64,000 bases of DNA from Heligmosomoides polygyrus polygyrus. Its lineage: Eukaryota; Nematoda; Chromadorea; Rhabditida; Heligmosomidae. Of the stretch, positions 54,701-64,000 are shown piece by piece. Location: NCBI GenBank assembly GCA_947396885.1, contig OX377204.1, forward strand, positions 55,601,139-55,665,138. Reading direction: 5' to 3'. The notes beneath the pieces are model-generated. The model was given only the letters and a program-made list of their open reading frames with translations, had not been told where the DNA came from and did not search any database. Within the stretch, counting starts at the first letter, position 1. Every line of letters starts with the position of its first letter. The position numbers were made by a program, and so were the translations under genes.

Positions 54701-55042
54701 TCTTCTTCTCGTTTTGGTTTGCCATGGGTTTAAATGCAGCGGCTTGCTATGCGAAGCCTCACGATCATTTAGTCTTCCGACAAGAGAAAGAGCACACGTT
54801 CCACTTTGACAACGATCGCACCACCTGTTGCTGTGACTTCCTCGAAAAGCAACATCTGGGATAGGTATCGTTCATGACGCACTAATCTCTTTTGCCCATA
54901 CCACATTGCACCACCTAGATTCACGGTGGGCCAGAATTCGAAGGTTTCGCAAAAGTATGTGCCATTCTGGAAGAGGCTACTGTCCACTACGATTCGCCCT
55001 CCTGAAATTCCTGACAACGCAGAAGAATCTATGGAAATAGAG
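39791..55042 (+). CDS. Predicted secreted or type I membrane protein, six exons, 3' end outside the window
   Basis: Exons: 39791-39851, 52552-52679, 52919-53020, 54513-54644, 54773-54864 and 54919-55042. They total 639 nt (213 codons) and all junction phases agree. Exon 1 is a clear signal peptide (MRFLLLNTAFAALLSTAASA) ending in G|GTAAGT. Exons 2-3 hold four Cys, including FKCQDASDATYCRQ and ISRCYATAICNTQTG, which could form a small disulfide domain. Exons 4-6 are basic and Thr/Ser-rich (SRTTTTTAAPEENDYDEEKV), like an O-glycosylated linker. The last exon ends IE|GTACGT, so at least one exon follows, beyond 64000 or hidden in the repeats. The join of exon 1 to exon 2 across 12.7 kb rests on phase and splice sites only. 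Exons 2-6 are closely spaced and more secure. The family is not recognised. Confidence 0.6.
39852..42302. other. Start of the 12.7 kb intron, no clear feature
   Basis: Several open frames of 70-125 codons (for example plus 40422-40799) have no recognisable motif. No exon with both splice sites was identified here, though a short one could have been missed. Confidence 0.3.
42303..42372 (-). repeat. tRNA-derived repeat, copy 3
   Basis: The minus strand gives gcgccggtgatgtaagg ... gcgggttcgagtcccgc and ctggcgc: acceptor stem and T arm are intact, but no anticodon arm can be folded. The 3' flank ttttgatcgcaacaaaacat is shared with the copy at 26600, so the flank belongs to the repeat. Confidence 0.65.
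42851..43066 (+). CDS. Small ORF or first exon, unknown
   Basis: A 71-codon frame with a good start context (aaacaATGG) sits in a GC-rich island. It begins MAIEAPFFARCDRWKSDLLT and has SDSSGSVADECIP. A possible donor (AACAGG|GTGAGA) occurs after VNR, which would make it a 5' exon ending in phase 0. That phase does not fit the exon at 52552. No partner exon was found. The family is not recognised. Confidence 0.3.
   Translation: MAIEAPFFARCDRWKSDLLTSDSSGSVADECIPAVNRVRKPVLNDEESQSPTKTRRRKELAGREMRPLFEL
43067..44289. other. Intergenic or intronic, nothing recognised
   Basis: No supported coding sequence or element. Confidence 0.3.
44290..44545. repeat. ~140-bp tandem duplication with GT/GA-rich content
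   Basis: gctggaggagtgtgttg ... gggttgtagttgtgcaa and gtgcctg occur in both halves (44328-44400 and 44466-44530). Confidence 0.65.
45068..47267 (-). pseudogene. CR1/Jockey-like LINE, 5'-truncated RT
   Basis: The minus-strand frame 47267-46395 reads GKLLGWHESYLYDRYMTVKV, SGVPQGGVLSPLLFLLYTAE (motif B) and KMFADDIKIYG (motif C, intact FADD), then YVLPHLEYCSQLWSP and DINRIERVQKVFTHMLWHRG. A TAG after RLSASKY interrupts it, but the same frame continues to about 46170 with FRPASTRLGRFDVQLNNIR and RNAVFHRC, the usual C-terminus. The 3' end is probably the taaataaataaata tail at 45066-45088. Some of the 1.1 kb before it may be unrelated sequence. The fingers and motif A are missing. Confidence 0.85.
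47268..48055. other. Intronic or intergenic, nothing recognised
   Basis: Open frames around 47200-47500 on both strands show no motif. Confidence 0.3.
48056..48243. repeat. 188-bp hairpin element with two nested inverted repeats
   Basis: The outer ends gaagacgcaccg and cggtgcgtcttc pair. Inner arms gtaaccgcggcagccaatca (48128) and tgattggctgccatgattac (48180) pair with few mismatches. Between the arms on the left is a run of 12 G (48095-48106). It looks like a small non-coding fold-back or MITE. Confidence 0.75.
48244..49636. other. Intronic or intergenic, nothing recognised
   Basis: A 134-codon minus frame at 49070-49474 has no motif I can place. Confidence 0.3.
49637..50909 (+). pseudogene. 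Mariner transposon with degraded transposase
   Basis: The left end ttaggtcatccaataagt looks like a mariner terminal repeat next to TA. A weak inverted match (actgattggacgact) at about 50892-50909 may be the right end. The transposase starts at about 49802: the HTH (FEFRKGGNATVATKNICDMY), WFSKFKSG, then WAPHDLPAEDRANR, LITGDEKRVLYDN (first Asp), LCVWWNIRGIVH, VLHHDNARPP (second Asp) and YSPDFAPSVYHLFRSL (third Asp). The last two fit D34D spacing. A TGA replaces a Trp codon after KRKKQ, and two later frameshifts inactivate it. It is the most complete of the three mariner copies here. Confidence 0.85.
50910..52551. other. End of the 12.7 kb intron, nothing recognised
   Basis: This contains a run of 11 C at 52467-52477 and several open frames without motifs. 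It ends at the acceptor ccctctttcag of the exon at 52552. Confidence 0.35.
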
Positions 55043-55157
55043 GTACGTAAAACACAGACTGAAGAGTTATTCAAATTAGCCTGCCGGGTAGCCGTATACA
55101 ATAGCGCTCGCGTGGCGCGGTCAAAAACAGTTTGCGAAGGACTAATCCCTTGCTAGT

Positions 55158-55290
55158 CGCCGCGTGCTCATCACTTCTTCAGTTTTAGATTCACTGGTAA
55201 AAGTTTGCACCTTTCGATTTGTCTCTTCGAGATCTACACAAGCATGTGTACACCTTCTTGGAACACCGCACTTTCGCTAGGGGTGCCCAA
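55158..55290. repeat. Left fragment of a palindromic repeat related to the 3.0 kb palindrome
   Basis: tgctcatcacttcttcagtt through cttcttggaacaccgcac follows the outer arm of the 16906-19945 palindrome (tgctcataactccttcagtt ... ccggaacaccc). It stops at gtgcccaa, where the 7508-bp insert begins, and resumes at 62807. Confidence 0.8.
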
Positions 55291-55299
55291 TATAGTTGT

Positions 55300-55555
55300 G
55301 CTTTTTCGAAATTTTATCGAACGAACGAAAAAATTCGACGTCAAAAATTTCCGATCGAATGATCGAACGAATTTATTCGATGTCGAAAATTTCCGAACGA
55401 ATGAAACATCGATGTCGGAAATTTTCGAACGAACGAACGATCGAATTTATTCGACGTCGAAAATCTTCGGACGAATGAACGATCGAATTTATTCGACGTC
55501 GAAAATTTTCGAATGATCGAATAGCCGAACATTTTGTTCGAATGATCGAATCCTA
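55300..55555. repeat. Left subterminal 'attcga' repeat array
   Basis: Iterated words such as cgaacgaacga, ttattcgacgtcgaaaat and gaatgatcgaa occur, with a unit of roughly 60 bases repeated three to four times. Short, dispersed subterminal motifs near the ends are a common feature of hAT transposons, where transposase binds them. Confidence 0.75.
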
Positions 55556-57057
55556 CTACAGTCTCCTACAACGCGTTTGAAGGAATCGGAGAAAATGCGC
55601 GTTATAACGAGAGTCGCGTCCTAACCATCTCTTGCTGATCTTTTTTAGACTCTTTTACGCGCAAGTTTATTTAGAATAGCATGCAATGGCTAAATATAGC
55701 TATAGTAATGAAATATGTGACCATGAGGAGAGTGTGAGGGCAAAGAACGTCTTTAGATTACTAATGAAGTCCTGTCCTCAGATCAGAGATGCTCCCTGCT
55801 ATATGCATAAGTATGACAGATGTGCGAGAAATAACGAGCACAAGAGGAAAGCTAGAAGTGATCAACAACTAAACTGTGTAACCTGATGTTACAATATCTT
55901 TACCGCTATCAAAACTCTCGCGCGCCTGGACATATACCCTCTACCTTTCATGCAGCATGTTAGCCCACTATCAGCGCTGTTAAACCGCGCGTTGCATCCG
56001 CCATATCCTCGTTGCGGTGGCTCCTCAGCGCTCTCTCACGATATCGAGATGTGGCATCTGATCAGACACCGTTGTTGCTGTAATCCTGCCAGAAATTGAA
56101 AGGGTGCAGGTACAAGTCCTGCATGATGCAAGAGTTCTGATTGCGTCAAACCATCATGTCCCTGAGCATAGCTTCTATAGCAGCTGCTCGTGCTCAAATC
56201 TCTAGGGTATTGTTTTGAGGAATCTGTGCTTTAATCCACATCTGAGGAACCCTTTACGGCAGCTTTTAACGACTACCCTTATCCTGTGCTCGGCATATTG
56301 CTGAGTATGAACACTTTTGTGGGCCACGCACGCATGAAAACCGTCAACATGCATCTAATTAATTGTCGCCCAGGTGATGGTCGCGACTACGAACGTAGCA
56401 GCAGAAAGACGCTTGGAGAAGATCCGACGGCGGGAATATAGGTTTATTAGGTAGAATAATACTGAACAACTAGTGCGAGAACGGCAGCCTTATATAGGGC
56501 GTACGGTGCAGCCTGATTGGTTAGTTTGGTAGTAACTGATCAAACAATGACACTCCAGATCAACTAGATTGAAACCACAACATGTGATCATCCTTTCCTC
56601 AACAACGCTGTCAGCATCTTGCTCGTCTTCATTTTCTGTGTGGGACAGGGACTGAGCCAGGTCGTGTTATAGTGGGAGTCATTTTCGACGCAGAGTTCCT
56701 CTCAAAACCGCGCAATAACGGGAGTAGCGTTGCAGACGTGTCTTAAGCGGAGTTGATTTGTATTGGCGTGAAGGTAAGCTGGCCGGTCCCAGAGAAAACC
56801 TACGTTATATCGAGAGTTGCGTCTTACCCTAAGGCGTTATTACGGGAGGGGTCTGTATATACCAAATTTTCAGGTCGAATTGGACACTTTTCAAATCAAA
56901 TTGGACACTTTTCAAATCAAATTGGACACTTTTCAAATCAAATTGCACACTTTTCACGTCAAATTGGACACTTCTCACGTTAAATTGTCACTCTTTTAAG
57001 CTCGCCTAAGAAATTTAGAATAACTTTTTTAAATTTTTTTTACTTAGCTGCCCAAAT

Positions 57058-59247
57058 TCTTCTTCTCTTCTTCTTCAGCGTTTGTCCCGTTTCGTCGCGG
57101 GGTCCGCTCTTCTGGTGGGGCCTATCTTGCGGACGCTGTCATCCTTTCCACACAGAACGTGGCCGTACCATCGTAAGCGTAAGCGCGACACCGAACTTCT
57201 GCCGAATAGCATCATTTCTGATGCTGTCCATGCGGGTGACTCCAGCCATCCAGCGCAGCATCTACTCTTCATGAGGCGCGTTTCAACCTCCTTAGTGGCA
57301 GGCCAACACTCAGCGCCGTACATCGCTACTGGTCAGACGACTGCTCTGTATATCTTCGACTTCAGGTGCTCTGGTATCGTTCTATCGCAGAGCACGCCAG
57401 TCAGCGAACGCCACTTGGTCCAAGCTGCGCTCACGCGTGAGTTCACTCCAACCATCAGACCGCCGTCAGACGCTATTGCTGATCCCAGGTATTTAAACAC
57501 CGAATTGCGTGCAAGCTCAGTGCCGTCAATCTTAATGGAGCCGGACTCGTTTATGTCAGTCGTTAAGTAATCGGTCTTCTTGACGTTCAATTTGAGTCCG
57601 AACCTCGCCAGACGGTCACACCAAGCTTGCATCTGCCGCACGAGATCGTCTTTGTCTTCGCAAGCGAGCATCACGTCATCAGCATAAAGCAGCGTCCGTG
57701 GAATAGGCTGGTGAAGATCTCGTAATGGCATCCATGACGACAGCAAAGAGGAGTGGAGAAAGCGCAGAACCCTGGTGCACCCCAACAGAGATGGGAAACT
57801 CCCTTGAGGTTCCAGCAGCAGCTTGCACTCTACTCTTTGGGCAAGAATAGAGCATCCGCACTTACTCTATGAGTTCCTAAGGTACGTTGTGTTGTCGCAA
57901 GGCGTACCATATAAGCTCACGCGGTACGCGGTCGAAGGCCTTCTCCAAGTCGAGGAAGGCTATATGCACCGGCTTCTGTTTCTCGCGCTTCTCCACGAAG
58001 AGGCGGGCGGCGTGTATAGCATCAATGGTCCCACAACCAGACACAAAACCGCACTGGTTGTCGGAGACCCTGACGATTTCACGAATTCGTCTATCGAGGA
58101 TTCGCTCGAAGATCTTCATGCTGTGCGAAAGCAAGCGAATCGGACGGTAATTGAAGCAGTCTGCAGGACTACCCTTCTTCTTCCAAATCGGAATCGTCGT
58201 ACTGTTGTGCCAACACTCCGGTACTTTCTTCTCCTTTACTACCTGGTTGAGGAATTCAGCCAACCACTCAGCAGGATACCAGAGCTTCGACTTCCAAACA
58301 TCGGCTGCCAGATCATCCGGTCCTGTCGCCTTACCGGGCTTCGTCTTCTTCCGGGCCGCTTCTGTTCCCTACACAGTGATTTTTGAACGGGACCGTGAAC
58401 AGAACCCACAGAAGGGATGGCCGGGTGAGGAAATTCCATAGTGGAAATTTCTTCAAAGTAATTACGCCATCGCTTTAGTGCCTTTTTGCGGTCTGTCAGA
58501 AGATGGCCGCTCTCATCATTGATGCCAAAGAACTTTTCAATATCCTCGGTATGGCGATGGCGGATCTTAGCAAGTCGGTACAAATACCGATCACCATCGC
58601 GCGACTCGAGCTTTCAGTAGACATCACCATAATGAGTGCTTCCGCAACAGCCACGGCTTTCTTTGCAGCCTTCTTCGCCGTCTGATACTCCTGCCAGTTG
58701 TCGGCTGTTCTGTCGCCGAGAAACACATGATACAGCGACTTTTTCTCTCGAACCTTCGCTTTCACATCGTCCGTCCACAGCCATGTCTGCTTGTCGACCT
58801 AGCGTCGATCAGGCTTCGTTATGCCGAGTTCCAACCTTACAGCTTGGCGTATCGCGTCGGTTGCTCTCTTCCAAGTTTCGTCGACAGTCGTGACTGTCGG
58901 CAACCGTACGCGAGAAATCACAGCTGCTTCCTTCTCTCTCATTCGCCACCACTTGATTTTTGCTGCATCGCATCGCTCAACCTGCTTCAACCTCGGAGGG
59001 GCGATCTTCAAAGTGCAGATCAGCGATCGATGCTGTGGGGCGACCGTCTCGTACGGCACGATCTTCGCGTCTGTGACAATGCTTCGGTCGCGATCCTTGA
59101 CAAGGACAAAGTCTATCTGAGACTTGGGGCTCCCACTATAGTATGAGATAAGGTGGGAGTCGCGTTTTCGGAAGACCGTATTCACAATGGTGAGATTATG
59201 CGAATCCGCATACTCAAGAATGCGCTCACCATCAGCGTTACGAGACT
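57058..59247 (-). pseudogene. RTE-type retrotransposon, 5'-truncated, with 14-bp target duplication
   Basis: TTAGCTGCCCAAAT flanks it at 57044-57057 and 59248-59261. Read on the minus strand it starts inside the endonuclease (SRNADGERILEYADSH, QIDFVLVKDRD, PQHRSLICTLK). RT blocks follow: NYRPIRLLSHSMKIFERILD, AFLDLEKAFDRVPREL, VGVHQGSALSPLLFAVVMDA, LLYADDVMLACED (intact catalytic pair). The C-terminal RLRWYGHVLCGK ends at DPATKRDKR and a GAA-rich tail. Several frameshifts are present. It is the same family as 20047-22862. Confidence 0.9.
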
Positions 59248-60353
59248 TTAGCTGCCCAAATGAGTGTAGTAATTTTATAAAAATTTTTACTTTTGGAGAA
59301 AAAATAACAATTCGTATTTTGTTCTAAAGCGCAGCAAAGCAGCAACTATAAAGTGCACTAAAAGACCGGATTGCGCCATACACTCGAAAATCTCGTTTAA
59401 TTGGTTGATAGTGTAAATGCTGTTTACATGGAACTACGAGGTATGAGTGTTCTTAGCAATTGTACTTGTTGCAATCTCTACATGTGTGTATAAATCAACT
59501 ATAATTATAAATATAATCATAATATACAGAATATAAATATAAATCTATATAAATCTATAATCATATAAATCTATGCAAGCATATTCTTGGGCACTGCAGC
59601 AGCTGGACAACCTTTTAGTGTTTGATGTAATGTATTGCATTCGTAGTTCGTGATCTTTGTTGTGTAATTGCACTTATTTTTACTTACAATAGTAGTTTGT
59701 TGGCTAATAGATAAGGGTTTTTGGATGTAAACTAAAATGTTATCTTGTATTGACTGTCATTGTTGAAGTACTCTCTTTAATGTCATAACCACCTTTATTT
59801 GAGTAACGTCTTATGTAGTTTTTTTTTGCCTAGTTGAGACATGAAATGGAAAAGGAGAATACTGCTTGCGTAGATTTATATTATGTATATGTTGATTATG
59901 TTTATATTTTGATTTATACATACCTGTAGACAATGCAACGATTACAATTGTGAAGAACGCGCATATGCTCACTTTGTTGTTTCATATAAGCAGCGTTTAC
60001 ACTATCAATCAATCGTCTCGGGCTAGTGCATGGCGTAATCTCATCTCTTGGCACTAAAAATTTGCGGCTTTCTGTTCTTTAAGACATGCTATCATGCATT
60101 ATATTTCCACGAAGAACTAGAATGTTATAAAATTTCAAATAAACACTTATTGGGTAAGTGAAGGTTTAAAGAAAACATACTAAAATTTTCCCCGAACAAA
60201 AAAATTGCAGACAATGCAACAAGTACAATTGTTAAGAACGCGCATACCTCGTAATTCTATGTAAACAGCATTTACACCATCAAATAAAAATCTCAACGAG
60301 TTTTTCGAGTGCATGGCGCAATCCGGTCTTTTAGTACACTTTATGGTTGCTGC

Positions 60354-60988
60354 AGCCGCGAATACCACCTCCCGCTTGTCCTTGTCTTCGTGGATTACCG
60401 GAAAGCGTTCGACTCTGTGGAAATCAACGCCGTTTTGAACGCACTTGTGCACGCTGGTATACCATCGCCCTACATCCGACTTCTCGACGAATACTTCTCG
60501 AACACATCGACTACCATCCAGCTGTTCGATCGAAAGCTTAAAATTCCTATCGGGAAAGGAGTACGGCAGGGAGACACGATTTCTCCCAAGCTATTCACAG
60601 CGGCACTCCAGAATGCCATGAAAGACTTGAACTGGGACGATAAAGGCTACCTTGTCGACGGTAAACGGATCAGCAACCTTCGCTTCGCCGACGATATTGT
60701 TCTGATCTCTACCAGCACGACACAAGTCGAGGAAATGCTGAACGAGCTCAATGTGGCAGGTATGAGGATTGGATTGGTCATGAATATGTCCAAAACACAA
60801 TTTATGGTCAACCAGTGGTGTGAAACGGGACTCGTAAGGTTAAATGGAGTCATTCTACAACAGGTCGACTCATACATCTATCTGGGAAAAGAGCTGAACA
60901 TGGATAACGACCTCGCTCCTGAAGAGTTGTGGTCCCCGCTGAGAAGACCTCCAGCCGACAAAAGGACCATCAAAGTATCAAGTATAAG
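60354..60988 (+). pseudogene. Truncated LINE insertion with intact RT catalytic core and 12-bp target duplication
   Basis: TATGGTTGCTGC occurs at 60342-60353 and 60989-61000. The other palindrome arm (59330-59375) shows the site once. The open frame carries LVLVFVDYRKAFDSVEINAV (motif A), GVRQGDTISPKLFTAALQNA (motif B) and LRFADDIVLISTS (motif C). It then jumps from DNDLAPEE to WSPLRRPPADKR, skipping most of the C-terminal domain seen at 15284-16905. It is 5'-truncated and internally deleted but not frameshifted in what remains. Confidence 0.88.
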
Positions 60989-61352
60989 TATGGTTGCTGC
61001 TTTGCTGCGCTTTAAAACAAAATACAAATTGTTATTTTTTCTCAGAAAGTAAAAATTTTATAAAATTACTACACTCATTCGGGCAGCTAAAGTAAAAAAA
61101 AAATTCAAAAAAGCTATTCTAAATTTTCCTTGAGCAAAAGTTTTTTCTAACCATTGTATTGAGTTTGTATTTCAACCTGTATAAATGTTGTTGCAATACG
61201 GAAGAGTTCTTTTTGATTTAAAAAGTCTTAGGCGGGCCTAGAAGAGTGTCCGATTTGACGTGAAAAGTGTCCAATTCGACCTGAAAATGGTATATATATA
61301 TAAAAGAGTAGTGTGTGTGACTTAACTTTAGTAACTTCCGTCATCCTTCAGG

Positions 61353-61482
61353 GGTCGTTTAGTGTGCGCGCGATGCGCGACGCGATGCCATGTGTAGTGG
61401 CCGAATTGATCAATCGCGTCGCTCGATCAATTTGGCCAGTACACATGCATCGTGTCGCGCGTCGCGCGCACACTAAACGACC
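61353..61482. repeat. 130-bp palindromic MITE-like hairpin
   Basis: ggtcgtttagtgtgcgcgcg at the left is complementary to cgcgcacactaaacgacc at the right, with nearly 60-base arms meeting around cgcgtcgctcg. It lies inside the 7.5 kb insert. No coding capacity. Confidence 0.85.
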
Positions 61483-62452
61483 TCTCACACTTGCGCGTTG
61501 GCGTTACTCAACGATGGATGGCGATCGACAGCGGCCCGAAGCTTCAGCCCTGGCGGCAGTCGAGGTCGCTGAACACGAATCTAAAGTTCGTTTTTGGAGT
61601 ACGGATCGCCATCAATCGATATAGATCAAATTATCGATTTTTTGTGGATGTCGTTCAAGCGGCCCGAAGCTTCAGGCTAGAGGTCGCTGAAAACGAATCT
61701 GAAGTTTGGAGTAACAGAGCGGTGGTGCCGTGATGATTCTTAAGAATTTACAAAGATCTAAGGTCTACTAGGAGATCTCTGAGCGCTACCAGGACCAATA
61801 TACCAGGACTCGATTTGTTCCACCACTAACGAAACAAACAAACACAAAGGTGAGCAAAACAAAGTTGAATAAGAGCGAGGGACAGTGGTTCAACAGAAGA
61901 CTGGTGGCCTAAACCGTGGTACGCCATTGGTAGTTAGACGGTTTGTGCTTGCGAATGGCAAACAATGACATTCCGAGGCAAAAAACAGGATGAACTACAC
62001 ACTGCAGGGCGCAAACAGGTTCCGGAGGGGTGGGGGGAGGGAGCTCACCATGAACTACAGCCCTATTTGCTTTTCGAAACAGGAACTTTCGCGTGCCTTT
62101 TTACAAAGGCACTTGTATCGCGACTGAGTAAGGGGTGACCTATTTGCGCCCACTGCAACCACAGAGCCCTTGGGATTGGGAGAGTCTTGGGTACAATACC
62201 AATCGGAGCGGGCTGCGTCTTAACGATGTCACAATGAAGGGAAGCAGAAACAAACAAGCAATAATGCAACTAAATAAGGGAGCAGGAGCGCCCGCAGAAT
62301 TGATTCGCGCCCTCGCGGTCGAGTGGTCCCATACTTTCTCTTCCTGCGGGAAAGTATTTGAATCGCGCGATTTTCAGGTAGTCATTCAAGTGCACCGACC
62401 TCTTGATGTTACCGGTCTTTTGTCAAGAGGCGCAACTGCATCCTTCCGTCTG

Positions 62453-62548
62453 TACAGTACCGTCGGTAAACGTTCGCCAAAACGCGGCTGGCGGCGGAAT
62501 AATCCGCCGCCGGCCGCGTTTTGGCGAATGTTTACCGACGGTACTGTA
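62453..62548. repeat. 96-bp hairpin with 46-bp arms
   Basis: tacagtaccgtcggtaaacg at the left and cgacggtactgta at the right belong to arms that pair with only a few mismatches. They meet at ggcggcgga-ataa-tccgccgcc. It directly abuts the right attcga-rich end of the 7.5 kb insert. Confidence 0.9.
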
Positions 62549-62554
62549 GGTTTG

Positions 62555-62798
62555 TTCGATATTCGAATAATATTATTCGATCGAATAAAGATTGATTATT
62601 CGATTCGAATAATATTCGAATATGGCTTCCTTCGATGTTCGAATTCGAATGAATATTCGATATTTGAAAATCATCGATAATCGAATTCGAACGAATATTC
62701 GAAAATCAAGAAATATCGAATGATCGAATAGTTCGAATGATTATTCGAATAAATTATTCGAATAATTATTCGAATATATTCATTCGAACACAACTATA
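62555..62798. repeat. Right subterminal 'attcgaat' repeat array
   Basis: Densely iterated attcgaataatattcgaa words run up to the terminal cacaactata. This is the counterpart of 55300-55555. Confidence 0.75.
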
Positions 62799-64000
62799 GT
62801 GCCCAACAAATGACTGGAGCAGGCTTTTACGATTGGAGCAGCTTATTTTCCACGGTGTACATGTTTTCGCAGTATCTCAAGCATGGCGTGCGTTGCCAGT
62901 ACTCCGTCATGGCAGAATGCTTATGAAGTGCGCTGTAAATATGCATGTAGAATCGAGCCCATCAAAGAAGTGGGGAAAGCAGGTCCAGTGCGCTTCTATC
63001 TTCCCTTACATGAAAATGAAAAGCTTTTAGAACTGTGTTGAAAAACTTTACCAGAAATTCTGCCGCCCCGCTTAGGATTTGCTCTACTCTGTCCCGGCGA
63101 GCCTTTGGAGTGCGCCGCGAACAATGCATTTAGTAACGACTAAATCAATCGAGTAGTTCTATAACTTTATTCACGTTTCAGACGGCAGAAGCCGTCGACT
63201 CAAGTAGCTACGAACCTGCCTGTCTGCAAACAAACGTCCGCAACGTCCTACAATTGAGTTTGCCCATCCATTTGTGCTTCACTTGAGCACCAAAATTGGT
63301 TTGTGCAAGCTCTTGCTCCAAAAGTTTAATGTCTTCCCGACAGAAAGTCGTCCATTTTGGAGAAATGTCACTGGTATGGTAGACAGCTTGCGTTCGTACG
63401 AAGAGCCTGGAATTTTGAGAAGTTACAGCTTAGCGACATGAAACGTTTCCGGTATTCAGCGAAATTTTGCCGAAATTCTGTCAATCACTATTGAATACTT
63501 CGGAAAGCTGGCAACCGGAAATCGTTTCATTTGCAAGTAGACGTGCTCCGCTCTACGACGCCGTGCGTAGTGCGAGCCGGTGTTCCGGAGCTCCCAACGC
63601 CAGTGTCTGAAGATTTCCTACGGGTACCCGCTCAGATTTTTACCGCTGTGACCGAAAGACACCGTGCGCCTCAGCGCCTCAAGGGCTATCAAACGATATC
63701 CTGTCCAAGGCTTTCGCCCACTCGATTTATGGTGCGATTCTATATGCATTGTTCACGGCGCACTTTAGAAGCATTCATGGCATGACAGAGTACCGGAAGC
63801 GCACGTCATGCTTGAGATACTCCGAAAGCATGCATGTCCTGAGAAATAAGCTGCTCTAATCGCAAAAGCCTGCGCCAGTCCTTTTTGGACCAACCCCAGC
63901 GAGAATGCGGTGTTCTGGGAAAGCTGTATACATGTTTGTGTAGATTTCGAAGATACGGATCGAATGGCGCAAACCTTTGTCAGTGAACCAAAAACTGCAG
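62799..64000. repeat. Main part of the second 3.0 kb-type palindrome, cut by the window edge
   Basis: tgactggagcaggcttttac (62811) is complementary to the sequence near 63890. tcaagcatggcgtgcgtt (62877) pairs with the region at about 63800, and gcgaacaatgcat (63117) with atgcattgttcacggcgc (63746). The unpaired middle (about 63165-63680) has no recognised gene. The right end (aaaactgcag) corresponds to the outer arm, so the element ends close to base 64000. Confidence 0.8.

Larger units (their letters stand above)
56856..61296. repeat. Palindromic element with 'ggtcgaattggacac' ends, interrupted twice
   Basis: The left end tatataccaaattttcaggt and the right end at about 61296 are inverted. 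Further arm blocks pair: tttagctgcccaaatgagtg (59248) with its complement near 61070, and taaaagaccggattgcgcca (59365) with 60310-60335. The left arm includes five tandem copies of a 21-base unit (56880-56990). An RTE copy splits the left arm at 57058 and a LINE splits the right arm at 60354. Confidence 0.8.
55291..62798. mobile_element. 7508-bp hAT-like composite insert with 8-bp target duplication
   Basis: GTGCCCAA is present at 55283-55290 and 62799-62806. The ends tatagttgtg and cacaactata are perfect 10-base inverted repeats. Removing the insert restores a sequence colinear with the inverted arm at about 63880-63930 of the same palindrome, which is the empty-site proof. Both ends are rich in attcga words (to about 55555, and from 62555). 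No hAT transposase is visible. The interior is other repeats and LINEs, so it is non-autonomous or swollen by later insertions. The 183-bp MITE at 37625-37807 shares its ends. Confidence 0.85.

Noticed and set aside
57082..58893. Plus-strand ORFs opposite the RTE copy
   Set aside because: They are antisense shadows of the RTE coding strand.

Overview
The window looks like nuclear DNA of a parasitic strongylid nematode, most likely a hookworm such as Ancylostoma or Necator. The evidence is short introns with T-rich 3' splice sites next to very long repeat-filled ones, RTE-type and other LINE reverse transcriptases of the kind abundant in hookworm genomes, mariner relics, and many fold-back (palindromic) repeats. 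Species was not tested by a search. There are no bacterial operons, rRNA genes or CRISPR arrays.

Two genes were pieced together exon by exon from open reading, splice sites and matching intron phase. The first, on the minus strand (24149 to 6896, nine exons, 1071 nt, 356 aa), is a complete SLC35A-type Golgi nucleotide-sugar transporter. Two of its introns need GC-AG splicing. Its 10.7 kb intron 4 holds a LINE, a 3.0 kb palindrome, a TTAA-flanked MITE and a nearly full-length RTE element. The second, on the plus strand (from 39791, six exons to 55042, continuing past the window), starts with a signal peptide. It encodes a cysteine-containing, then Thr/Ser-rich, extracellular protein that I do not recognise. 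Its first intron would be 12.7 kb.

The rest is mostly mobile DNA. 1-1281: long inverted repeat. 1530-6335: mariner relics around a decayed Penelope-like element whose GIY-YIG domain lies upstream of its RT. 7.2-8.7, 16.9-19.9, 24.8-27.2 and 31.9-32.8 kb: fold-back elements. Four copies of a tRNA-headed SINE and three other tRNA-derived repeats are dispersed. LINE fragments lie at 13.9-14.6, 15.3-16.9, 20.0-22.9, 28.5-29.1, 38.3-39.1 and 45.1-47.3 kb.

The right end (55158-64000) is a nested stack. A palindromic repeat related to the one in intron 4 is split by a 7508 bp insert with 10 bp inverted ends and an exact 8 bp target duplication. Inside that insert is another palindromic element, itself interrupted by an RTE copy and by a truncated LINE, each with its own target duplication. 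A 183 bp MITE at 37625-37807 has the same ends and also an 8 bp duplication, which defines a hAT-like family not attributable to any coding element in the window.
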